From NCBI GenBank assembly GCA_022605955.1, contig JAKCOZ010000005.1, forward strand, positions 56,610,750-56,674,749: DNA of 64,000 nt, in the 5' to 3' direction. Shown here one piece after another: positions 36,501 to 48,500 of this stretch. The notes beneath the pieces were generated by a model. It had not been told where the DNA came from. It saw only the letters and a program-made list of their open reading frames with translations, and did no database searches. A program made the translations under genes and the position numbers. Position 1 is the first letter of the stretch, and every line of letters starts with the position of its first letter. This DNA is from Rallus limicola. Taxonomy: Eukaryota > Chordata > Aves > Gruiformes > Rallidae.

Positions 36501-39500
36501 TTTCTGGCCACAACTGCTTTCTCATCCCTCACAATGCACCACAGTGGTTAGAGATGCAGCAGCTGCAAGATTGACTTGGTGGACTCGGTGTGGAAGAGCA
36601 TGAATTATGAATTTCACAGCCTGCAAGGCGGCTGTTTTTCTTGAAAGCTGTTTTTTTTAGGGGTGGTTGGTGTGGTGTCTGATGGAGGATTTCATCCCAG
36701 CTCTGTTGTTTGTCTCTGGGTGGGAGATAGATGGGCACAGTTGGGCTGGATGGACTCTGCAGGGGCTGAGTGAGACATGTAGGGGGTGGGGGAAAAAGGG
36801 CTGTGGAGCTGTTGACAGAACAGGCACAAGTAGGATCTTGGAGGTAGATGGAGAAGAAGATGTTGTAGGGAGTAAAATGTCTTTGTCCAGCAGTTGGGAA
36901 AATTTTTCTTGGAGGTTAAAAGCCACCTTCCCCTGAAATGTCACCTGTGAAATGCATATGTGTGTGCTCCTCTCACAAAGGGCATGTCCCTCACTTGATA
37001 AAAATCACAGGATCCTGGAAGGATTTAGGCTGGAGAGACCTTTCAAGGCCATTTAGTCCATCCCTGCAGTGAGCAGGAACATCTTCAACTAGATCAGGTT
37101 GCCCAAAGCCCCAAAATCCAACCTTGAATGTTTCCAGGGATGGGGAATCCACTACCTCCCTGAGCAAAAAAAAATCCCCTAAATTTGACAAAGCCCTTCT
37201 GCTAGGACATGGGAGAGATGTCAAAATACAAACAGCTCCTGCTCAAATCCAGCTGAAAAAAAACCCCAGTTTTGGAGCAGCTCTTGGTCAGTGTACGAAG
37301 CAGGTGGCATTTCACAGATGGATTCTGCCAGCAGCGATGCCAGGGGATGCTCAGGCTGGATGGTTGGGTTTTCACACTCTCAGGCAATAAATAGGGATAA
37401 AATGCTAAAAGGAACATTTACAGTAACGTTGCCAGTCCCATCTGTTCCATGTGTACAGACAAGGAGTTCCTCCTAAAGCAAACACAGCCCCCACCAACCC
37501 ATCAATTGAAGAGCCAATGCATTAGCCTCGTTCAGGTGGTCACTTCTCCTGTGCCTTTTTCCTTCGTGGTGACCTTTGGTGGGAGCAGCTTCACTTCAGC
37601 TGGAAAACAGGGGGATGAAATACCTAATGGAGGTTTTGAGTTGGGAATTTGGGGCTGAAGTCAAACCCTGGGGAGATGTTTCACCCCAGGGGAACAAGCT
37701 AAGTAAACGGGCTTCTCCAGGTGTGGTGGGGCTTTGTAAAAAGCCCAAACCTGTCTAAAGGGCTTTAATTGTTTTGCACCACTTGGATACTTTGAGCATC
37801 TTTCTCTTGCTATTACAGCCAGAAACCAGTGGCAGTTTGGAGCAGTTTCTTGTCCCAGTTCCCATTTAACTGGAGTCCTACCATCTGCAAGCCCTTACAC
37901 CCTGGGTTAGGCTCTGCTTTAGCTACAGTAACTAAACACCACATTTGCCAAGCTAGGCTCTGTTCAAAAACAGGCTTTTAAGACCCTTCATACACTTATT
38001 AATCATAAATAGCAGCAAACTCTTTTTTTTCCACCAGCAGTTTACTGAAAGATTGAGAAGTTCAGATGGAAAACGAAGTTGCTTCTCACTTTTCATCTAA
38101 ATCCAGGGTTGGGAAATAAAAACAACATCACTGTCTTTCTGCTTTTCTTCTCTCTGCTTTTCTAGCACGTTGGGCTTTATTCTTCATTTCTCCTGCAACC
38201 CTCAGTTGGCTTCAGTGGGTTTGTAAAGTCATGGAGATGGTGGTATCACCGTTTGGAAGAAATTTATAGCTTATCAATGGGAAACGTGCTCAGTGGCAGG
38301 AGAGCAGGGATCAGAATTCATGGAATGGTTCAGGTTGGAAGCGACCTCAAAGATTTGAATGGCTGAGGGAGCTGGGGGTGTTGAGCCTGGAGAAGAGGAG
38401 GCTGAGGGGAGACCTTCTCCCCACCTCCCCTGCCCTGCCAGGAGGGTGCAGAGAGGTGGGCGCTGGTCTCTTCAGCCAGGGGCCAGGAGCTGGGACAAGG
38501 GGCAATGGGGTCAAGCTGGGCCAGGGCAGGGTCAGCTCAGCTGGGAGGGCAAAGTTCTCCCCTGGCAGAGTTGTCAGGGCCTGGCCCAGGCTGCCCAGGG
38601 AGGGGGCTGAGTCCCCAGCCCTGGGGGTGTTGAACAGAGGGGAGATGAGGTGCTCAGGGATCTGGTTTAGCACAGGACAGGGACGGTTGGACTTGATGAT
38701 CTTCAAGGTCTTTTCCAACCCTGTGATTCTGTGATCATCCAGTCCCACCCCCCTGCCATGGGCAGGGACACCTCTCACCATCCCAGGCTGCTCAAGGCCC
38801 CATCCAACCCAGCCTTGAACACCTCCAGGGATGGAGCTTCCATCACCTCCCTGGGCAACCTATTCCAGTGCCTCACCACCCTCGTAGTGAAGAATTTCTT
38901 CCTAACATCCAATCTAGATCTCCCCCCTTCCAATTTAAAGCCATTCCCCCTCATCCTATCCCTCCAGGCCCTTCTAAAAAAAATGCTCCAGTATTGCCAC
39001 CTTTGCCATGCCCCGTGGCTGTTTGGAAGCAGCTGCCAAGAACTTGCCCTGTATCCTTTATAAATCCCAACGACAGCATCATGAGCAACTGAGGGACTAT
39101 AAAAAGTTGCTTGGAAATCAGATGGTCAAGCTTTGGGCCAGCTCCAACAGATTGCTTTCAGGAGCTGAGCTTGGCCCAGAGCCCTTCTCTTGGCCTCTCT
39201 GAATGGTTTCAGCTGAGAGGCTGTATCAGTTGCTAATGCACCATAAATAAACAGCAGAGTAAAACCTTGCTAGCAAAATACCAGGGGAACTCCTCATTTT
39301 AGGCTGTGCTGCGTGGTGTCCCTTGTGCATGACCCTGGTTGTCCCAGCAGATTTTTTTCTCTGTGAGGTAAGCTGGCTGTGATAAATGGGGAGGCAGGGA
39401 GCTGTCTGGGTTCACTCTGTAGGTATTTATTGCTAGAAATGGTCAGAGAAGTCGTGTGGGGAAAGTTTAACTGGTGGTTGGGGGGGAGGTTGGACTCGAT

Positions 39501-42500
39501 GATCTCTGGAGGTCCCTTCCAAATCCCATACGATTCTGTTGAAGGGATGGAGTTTAGAGTGAGGTTGTGTATGTGGGAGTAATAAATCTGTGCTGAAGCT
39601 TAAATTAAACACAGCTTTTTTATATATATATAATATATATATATAAAATATACATATTTTTCTAGAATATAAATATATAGCTAGAATAGAAAAATATAAT
39701 ACATCTATGAAATATATAAATATATTAAAATACATTCTGTAGAATGTATATAAATATATATTTATTGTATATAAATATATATTTTAAAAATATATATTTA
39801 TATATCTATAAATATATATTTTTTTATATATTTATATATATATAAAGGTGATGGCTTGGGATAGGAGACCTTTAGTAGGACAAAGAGTTAAAGCCAGAGG
39901 TGCCCAACATCTGGACTTGGGAACACTGCCACTAGTTGGATCCATCCCTAGAAGTCACCTAAAGTCAAGTCCCCCCCACCCCCAACCCAGCAGGTGACAG
40001 GTGCAGAAGGGTTGTTGGTGGTGTGCAGGCTGTTATTTAAAGTAGCAGGAGAGAAGGAAAGGGTGGGTTGATACTTAAAATAACATTGTAGGGAAGATGT
40101 TGTGGTGTCCTCCCTGGGAAGGGAGAAGCCCGTGGTGCTCACAGTGACCACAGACAGGGACACAGAAACCCAGGGATGGGACCTGGCAGGGAAGCTGGGC
40201 TTTAATAAATTAAACAAAATAACAATAAATTAAAAAGTAATGTTTGGGGAGTAGTGTTTGTAAAGGCTGCTGTGCCCTGAGAACCCTGGGGAAGCACTTT
40301 GGATTCATCTCTCAGTGTGTCGCTGGATGGGGCGAGGATGGAGCTGAGCTCACTTCCAGCCTGACATTCCCCCCCCTCGTTTGCAGTAAGAACCACAGGA
40401 CACAATCAGAGAGTCATTAAGGCTGGAAAAGACCTCTGAGGTCATCAAGTCCAACCACCAACCCAACCCCACCACGTCTACTAAACCACATCCCCAAGTG
40501 CCACACCTGCACGTGTTTTTAACTGGTCCTGGGATGGTGACCCCACCACCTCTCCTGGGAGCCTGGTCCTATCCTGACCACTCTTCCAGGGCAGAAATTT
40601 TCCCTAATACCAATCTAAACCTCCCCCCTGACACAGCTTGAGGCTGTTTCACCTCATCCCATCACTTGTTACTTGGGAGAAGGGCCAACCTCACCTCACT
40701 GCATCCACCTTCCAGGTGGTTATAGAGAGCGATCAGGTCTCCTCTCAGTATCCCCTTCCCCAAAATAAACCCCCTCCAGTTCCCCCAGCTATCAGACTTG
40801 TGCTCTAGACCCTTCACCACTCCATTTCCCTTCTCTAGACCTGCTCCAGCACCTCAGGTAAGCCAGGATAGATGCTGGGGTGGGCAGGTGTGGGGATATG
40901 TCCCACTTGGGTCCCGTGCTGGGAACCAAATTCCAGTTTTAATTATAATCCTGTGCCTGGGAGTGTACAGCAAGTGAGATATGGACCCTGTAACTTCTCC
41001 TCATGAGAATAATGACTTTTGTTCTGTTCAACATTCCTCTGTGGTGGGGAAGAAGAAATGCAGCCTGACTGCAGCACAACCAGCTCCATCTCCTCTGACC
41101 TTCCCTTGCAGCTACAGCCATAGTCTTCACCATGGAGCAGGGCTGGAAGTGGGAGCTGCTCTTCTTGGGACATCCCAAAGGCAGATCCTGCACATCTCCA
41201 TGCAGCTGAGCCTTTTTGGGTGATACACCAAAAAAAAAAAAACCCCACAGGGGCTTGAACATGGACAACCAGCTCTGAAACTCCACAACTCTTCCCTCTG
41301 GGTTCAAGCATGACCCATCATCTCCTTTTTTCCCCCAATCCAAGCTGTTCTTTCAGAGCTCAATGACCTTTCTGCAGCCTTTCATCACTGGTGGGATGGC
41401 TCTGTGCCCAGGTGAATGCTTTTCCAGGTCAGTTCCCACGTACTGACTGAGGACAGTTGAGAGGAGGTGGAGTTTTAGGTGGGGTTTTTTTTTTTTCTCC
41501 CCTCTTGGTTTTTGCAGCACCAGTGAGGGACTCCTGGATTCCTCCTTCCCTGAGACCCTCCCAGAAAGCTCTGTCCTGCTCAGAAGCAACCACAGCAGCC
41601 AGAAAAGTACCACTTTTGTGGGAAATGGCCCTAAAATTCTCTTTTTTCATTAACACACTCCCCCTTATGGTTTATAACACCATCACCCTGTGATGCTCTC
41701 TTATCTTCAGTAAAATGAGTTTATAATTATTCAGGCTGATTCTGGGCAGGGAAATGGGAGAGGCTGGAGTTCTGCTGGGAAAAGGAAACACCTTGGCTGA
41801 GATCTCTTTAAAAAGTGGGTGCCTTTTAAATACAGGCTTTAAAATATCCCATCTGGTAAGGAAATCTTGAGCCTTGGATTGCTCCTGTGGAACTGAGTAC
41901 CTGGCCTGTTGCCTAGGTGCCTAAATTGGGGGTTGCATGAGGGTTAATGATATTTATATATGTATTTTTATTTATTATTTTATTCATATTTATATGTATT
42001 GATTATATTTGTAATTATATTTATAGATTATACTTGTATTTATACTTACTGTTTAAGATAATAGGTGGGAGTGGTAGGCTCGGTCACAGAGTCCAGCGCT
42101 GTTTGTCTTTGCATTGGAGTGGCTGTGCCTGGGAAATTCAATATTTTACCCAAATGTAGTGTTACTTCACCCAAATGCTGTATTATTCTACCCAGATGCT
42201 GTGTGACCTCTCCAGCCAAGGACAGGTTTGCAAGGAAAATGTTCTCAATTTGGTTTTTAACCATTGCCAAGCAGGAGAATCAGCCAAGGGAGATACTGCA
42301 CACGGTTGGATGCTGTTCCTAAAGGAAGGAACACCCCTTTTTTTTCCATCCTGCCTCTGTAAAAGCTGTCTGTTTTCTCCCCAGATATCAGGCATCCAGA
42401 AGAGCTCTCCCTCTTGAGAAAACCCAGAGATCCCTCAAAGAAAAAAAAGAAGAAGTTGGATGATCAATATGAAGACGATGCCTTTGAGCTGGAGGGTCCA

Positions 42501-45500
42501 CTCATCACGCCGGGGTCCGGTGAGCCAGGGCTTGCTTTGTGAGGACAGGCTTGGAGGCAAAGCTAATATAACAGGGTGAAAAACCACACAGGGCTATGGC
42601 TCTGACCTAATTCCTTGAAGGTCTGTGTAAGAAAGGGACCCCTGGATAAATCCCACAAGTCCTCCAGGGCTGCAGCACTGGGGTCGCGGTCGCACAGATG
42701 CATGCCTCAAGGCTGTCACGCAATATGGGGTGGGGGGAGCAGAACAACACCCAGGCTTTATAAAACCTATCAGAAGCCAAATGTGACTGCTTGAACACTC
42801 AGATTGTGTTACTGAGAGGTTTTCTTACCCTGTTAAGAGAAAGAATTAAATGGGAAATAGTTCCTAATGTCGAATTCCAGGCGTGTTTTAGGCAGCACTG
42901 CCATTCTACTCCTTATTTATTAGCCCAGCAAGCAGGGTTTGATTAATTGCATTAGGGTTGCTTTATGTTAAGGGTGTAGTTATGGTTTGTAACTCTAAAA
43001 AAACCCAGCATTTTATTGCTGGGGGAGGCAGTTTCCCAGTCTGGCTTACAGAACCTGAGCAGAGCTGCTAGGAGTATTGCTAAGGGAGTAATATTGCCCA
43101 TGGAGTAACATCGCTGATGGAGTCACTTGTCATCTGCCACAGGCAGGGAACTGAAGCAGGGAGGGGGTTTGCAAGCAGAGAGTGGGGGGTTTGGCTCCAT
43201 GGCTGCTGGAAATCTGGAGTTTGAAGGCAAAATGGCAGGAGCTTCAACCATAAAGTTGGTCAAGCAGGAGCACTTTAGATTGAATGGATTTGTGGAGGAA
43301 GCTGTGGAGATGCATGCTGATGGAGGGGTCAGATGTGTCTGGCTGCCAGAGCTCTTGGTTTTAAATCCCACCCTGAGAAGGAAGCAGCTTTCATTTAAAA
43401 AATAATAATAATACTTGAAGTCAGTAAACTTGTATTCATCAGTCTGATTTAACTGAAGTAGAGAGGAAGGCCAGGCAGCATGGTTAATGCTGCTGGTGGC
43501 TCTGGGCTGGCAAGAAGAAGGGTTTTGGCCATGCAGGGCAGTGATGCCCTGGAGCTGCCATCCCAGGGGATGCACACTGTGGGCTCCACAGGCTGTTGTA
43601 AGGGGAAAATGATCCTCCTTTTGCTCTGGTCTCACTCTTTCTTTGCTTAGTTACTTAAAAATACTTCTGGGTTAGTCCTCTCCCATCCCTGTCTGAGGGA
43701 GGAAGGTTGGCCTGCATCTGGGAAGGCTGCAGCCAGTCCTCATTATTTGGTGTTTTCATCCTGAAAACCCATAATCAGCCTTTCCAAAAGCCAATGTTCA
43801 TGGAGAGCATCTCCTATTAGATTAATAGGAAATATTCAACCTGTTTGGGGGAAATGTGTGCAAAGGACAGGTCTTTATTTGAATTATTTCTTGATCTTTC
43901 AGAGAACTTCTTCAAGCCATCCTGCTGGTTTTGCTTTCCATGTGAATGAAATTACTCTTGCTGGGGGGGGGTTTAATTACTTCAGCTGCCTGTCATGTCA
44001 TGCTCAGGTGCCATTAGTTAAAAGTGATGGTTTTCATCTGAACAAACCATTCCTAGCACTGTCCCAACATTCATCTGTGCACTGAATGCTTCTGTGAAAG
44101 GAGTTAATGACTTGGGGTCTACTTGTTTCAGTGCACATGGATGTAACAGGCATGGTTTGTCACTGGGCACCCCTGTACCTGGCAGTAAAACCACTTCAAT
44201 CACGTCAGGCAGAGCTGGCAGTTACCCCTACGGTGGTAAATGTTGCCCAACACTTTCCATCAGGAGACCTGTATTTCCTTGTTTATAAGTTCAGCCAAAC
44301 TTTGAGCTATTTCAACTGGGACTTTCCATGGCATTGCCTGCCTTGGGCAAAGTTTTTAAGGGAACCATCTTCTGAGATGGTTTACATGTTTGGAGGTGAT
44401 GTGGGGAACGTGCAAGGGGAAGCTTTGCTCCTCTGGAGCAGACCCTTGGATGGAGCAGGGGTGTCTGTGGGAAAACTTGCCTGATTTGGGGTGAGAAGTG
44501 GGATTTTCTTCTGTTGGTCCAGTTAACATTCAGCCCTGGCTGCTTGGGCCATGTGAAGGTTGAGGCTGGCATGTTGCAAAGGCAAGAGCATCTTTCAGGA
44601 TGCAGTCTATGGAACCAGTTCTTTTTGGGCTGCTCTTCTCTGGTGTAACAGTCCATGGGGAGCACACATTTCTGCTGCTTTTACAGTCCAGGAATACCTC
44701 CCCTTGGAAGGGACTGTAAGGATCATTGAGTCCAAGTCCCAGAGTGTGTAAATAGCTGGCAAGTCACCCCTGGCCACCTCCTTGTGAAGCTCTAAGGTGG
44801 ATATCTCCATCCCTTCATCACTTCTGCAGCTTTTTATGCTCCCACCCAGTTTGCTGGGTCTGTCTCAGGGGCAGGTTTCTGTCACACATACTGATCCCCA
44901 GGCTTTTTGTCAAAACATTAATCCAGACCAGGATGCCAGGATGGGCAACCTTGTGTAGCTCCAGGCCTGGAGGTTGGTGTCCCTGCCTGTGGCAGGGGGG
45001 TTGGAGCTCTGTGATCCTTGAGGTCCCTTCCAACCCAGACCAGGCTGGGATTCTATGATTCTATGCTGGCAAAAATAACATGAGCATTAAAAGCATCCTG
45101 GTAGTTTTCTCCCTAGGTGGTGAGCTCAAGTTTTCACTTACATTTTCCATCCCATCAGACAGTCTGGAGTCACATTTCTGTATTTCTTACACTTCCTCAC
45201 CAAGATGTTGGCCATCCTTGGTGAAAGGCTGCTGATTCAAGCCATCCCTAGCGCTCCTTGCAGCAAAAAATGGAGAGAGTTTGGGAAGCTTTGCCTATTA
45301 TTTTGCTCTTAGACTTTTCTAGATGTTTAGCTCAGCTTCCTGTCCTTCCTTGGGCAGTGAGGGAAGAGAGGTCATTTCGGAGCAAGGTGGTAGCTTCTGG
45401 TATCTTAGCTGTGCCCCTCCAACACCCTCACCAGGTGCTTTCAGAGGAGGATTTGGGGGTGCCTTGAAGGCACCTGTCTGAGCAGGCTTGTGATTGAAAA

Positions 45501-48500
45501 AGGATGCAGTTCTCTCCCAAAAACCCAGCTCCAGTTACTGGTCCTTCTGAGTACTGGTGCACGGATGGTAAGTGATGCTGAGCCCATCACCTGGTGGGTG
45601 TACGCAGTGGAATGGCTGACATTAGGATACACTCCTTGAACCTCCCTTAGTATAGGAAATCTGGATTTTATAGTCTTTAAAGTAAAACATCAACAGTCCT
45701 GTGAGATGAAGAAAGACTACTTAGCTCTACCTACCTGGGGCTGCTTTCTTCTTTTTTCCTGCAAGAGTTGTCAGAGCCTGGCCCAGGCTGCCCAGGGAGG
45801 GGGCTGAGTCCCCAGCCCTGGGGGTGTTTAACAGGCAGGTAGATGAGATGCTCAGGGATCTGGTTTAGCACAGGATGGGAATGGTTGGACTTGATGATCT
45901 TCAAGGTCTTTTCCAACCTGGTTATTCTGTGATTCTCTTCCTATTTGTAGTTTTAGGAGGGTTGAGGGGGGGGTATATTTGAGCGGGTACGAGCTGGGAA
46001 GCTTTAAAAGGCTGGGGAATACCGGGTGCTTTGGGCTCAGATTTGCACCAAACCACACCACTCACTCAGCATATTAATAACCAGATTTATTTGGCTGTCT
46101 CAGCAAGCTTCTCATCCATGAAAATACTGCCTTTCCATGCCCAGCTTTTCCTTGTCATGAGAATAAAAATAAGCCTGGAGTCACTCGGGTCGCTTTGCCT
46201 GCCGAGTCCACCATCACTTGCTGCAACCACACGGCGTTTGGGTGGTTAAACCTCACTCCTTCTTCCAAAAATGCCTGGTTTTGGCTTCTCTCCTGTCCTA
46301 CTCTCTCTCTCCCAGTAACTTTCTCTCGCCTTCTCACTTCCCTCCTTTCTTTCCCTCTCTATAGGCACCGATATTCTTTACATCGGCCCCGTCAAAGGTG
46401 AGCTCCATCTCAGTAGGACTTTTTTTGTGCTCTGCCTCTGGTCTCTTTGGCTGTTCCCTTTAGTTTATTTTTCCTGCTCCTCTCAAACCTTTTTGACTTC
46501 CAAAAAAATCTTTAAGCAACAGGTAATACCGGTAAGTTTGGGGGCCATTTGTGTCCCAAGTACCACTGAAACTCATACAGGGCAGGAGTTTCCCAGTTTG
46601 GGAGACCTGTGCCTTTTCCCATGGATTTGGGCTGAAAATGAGTTTTTCCCATCAGTTTTGCTCTTGGAGAAGAGCTGAGAGAGAGAGGGGGGCAGCTTGG
46701 GGGAAAACAAGCAGCGCTGTGTTTTCCCATCCTGGCCAAAAAAAAAACAACCCAAAAAAAACCCCAAAACTTGGTAAAAAAGAGGGAAAGTTTTTCCTCC
46801 ACTGGCTTCGGGTTTGTGCTGAGTTGGCTTGGTTGGGAGCAGGCAAGGCTTGGCCTTAAGCTAACTCCCAACTTTTATTCCTCTCACTGGTAGGGAATAT
46901 ATATTCAAGCCCAGGACTGTATAGCAAAACGATGACGCCGACCTACGACGCTCACGACGGCAGCCCCCTGTCACCTACTTCAGCCTGGTTCGGTGACAGC
47001 GCCTTGTCAGAGGGGAACCCGGGCATCCTGGCTGTGAGCCAGCCCGTCACCTCCCCAGAGTCCTTAGCAAAAATGTACAAGCCACAGGCACTGCTTGATA
47101 AAGCCAAAATCAACCAAGGGTGAGTGAAGGGGGGTGGGGTTTTTTCTTCCCCCCCCCCCCCATCCTCCTTCTTTCTTCTTCTTCCTTCTTTCCTTCAAGG
47201 TTTTTGGTGGGTTCTTTTCAAGCTGTGGTTTTAAATGGCATTCTTGAAATCCCTGTCACCTCTTCACCACAGCTTTTTGTGTGTGTGTTATCTATCCCCT
47301 GTTGACATTTTACAGGTGGCTGGATTCGTCTCGATCCCTCATGGAGCAGGAGGTGAAAGAAAACGAAGCTTTGCTGCTCCGGTTCAAGTACTACAGCTTT
47401 TTTGACCTGAACCCAAAGGTATGGAGCTATTTATTTTTACTTGGAGGACACCTCTGCTTCTGATGTGCTTTTGTGTCAGTAAATCCTCCCCTGCTTCAAA
47501 AACAAGCCTTTGCAGGCATCAGACGTGGCTTTGAGTGTTCCCACATCCCAGTTCTCTTAATGCTGGAGATGTTCTAAGGGTTCCTCAGGCTTCCCAGGCT
47601 CAAAGTGTTGCCTTGAAAGGAAAGGTGAGGTGGTTTGTCTTGAACTGGGGGGTGTGGGTTGTTTTTTTTTTCTCCTGTGCTGTGCCGTAGTACGACGCGA
47701 TCAGGATCAACCAGCTGTACGAGCAGTCCAAGTGGGCCATCCTGCTGGAGGAGATCGAGTGCACCGAGGAAGAAATGATGATGTTTGCGGCGCTGCAGGT
47801 AGGAGGCAGCCCAAAAGGCTGCTGGTTTGGGGCTCAACTCGGTTTTGTAGCTTTGGGGGGAACCCCTTTTGGGGGACCTCTGTGGTGATGATTATCAATG
47901 GAGATGATGATGATGAGTGAAATCTGCTGGAACTGGTTTTTAAGCCTCGCCGTGTCTTCGGTGGGAGCTTGGGCTCCTTGTGCTGGCTGAAGTCAGAACA
48001 TTTCCCATCTGCTGATCTTCACTTGAGCTTATTAGGTAATTTAAATATTTGCTGCTGATTACTTTTCACAGAAAGGATCTTGGCCTTCTTCTACCAAACA
48101 TGTTTACATCTAACTTCTGGTTTTGCCCTCCTTGCAAACCCCAGTAAGTACACTGGGTTACTGAACTGTGCGCTTCTGGCGTGCTGCTCCCCAAACAGCT
48201 GGAGACAATCTCTGGGTTTCCCAGAACTGTTTATCTGGTTTATTAAATACTTATCATGATTTGGCATGAATACTACACCTGCTAAAGCTGTAGGAGTGGT
48301 GGCAGGACATGTACTCCATGTGATGGTGCACCTCATCGCTGTAGGGTGTGGAAATATCCTTGTTGGGAGCAGGGCTCTCTGCTCCCAGGGCTCCTCCTAG
48401 GAAACAGAGTAAAACCAGAAGTAAAACAACTCTGTTCACCTCACCTAGAGGCCTGGAGGGGGCTGAGGGTGGTTCTTAGTGTCATATTTTGAGGGACCAT

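Larger units (their letters stand above)
26092..42384 (+). other. FERMT2: FERMT2 intron 2 (16.3 kb)
   Basis: Donor GTAAGT, acceptor TTTTCTCCCCAG. It contains about eleven CR1 insertions or fragments, one nested pair, the 1.1 kb polypurine satellite (30691-31840), a three-copy 32-mer (29647) and a TA-rich field (39615). In the remaining stretches (for example 33.3-37.0 kb and 40.9-42.4 kb) I see no exon and no named repeat. Confidence 0.85.
42520..46364 (+). other. FERMT2: FERMT2 intron 3 (to microexon 3a)
   Basis: Contains two CR1 tails (44943 and 45762) and a possible very short CR1-like piece at 44703-44735 (minus). I see nothing else recognisable. It ends in a pyrimidine-rich tract of over 40 nt before the 33-nt microexon. 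If that exon is skipped, the intron runs to 46893. Confidence 0.8.

Noticed and set aside
40880..40935. Possible LTR start (TGTGGGGATATGTCCC...)
   Set aside because: No matching end, no target-site duplication and no second copy in the window.
44703..44735. Short minus-strand CR1 3' end
   Set aside because: Only about 30 nt (GGAAGGGACTGTAAGGATCA region) resembles CR1. Too short and diverged to list with confidence.
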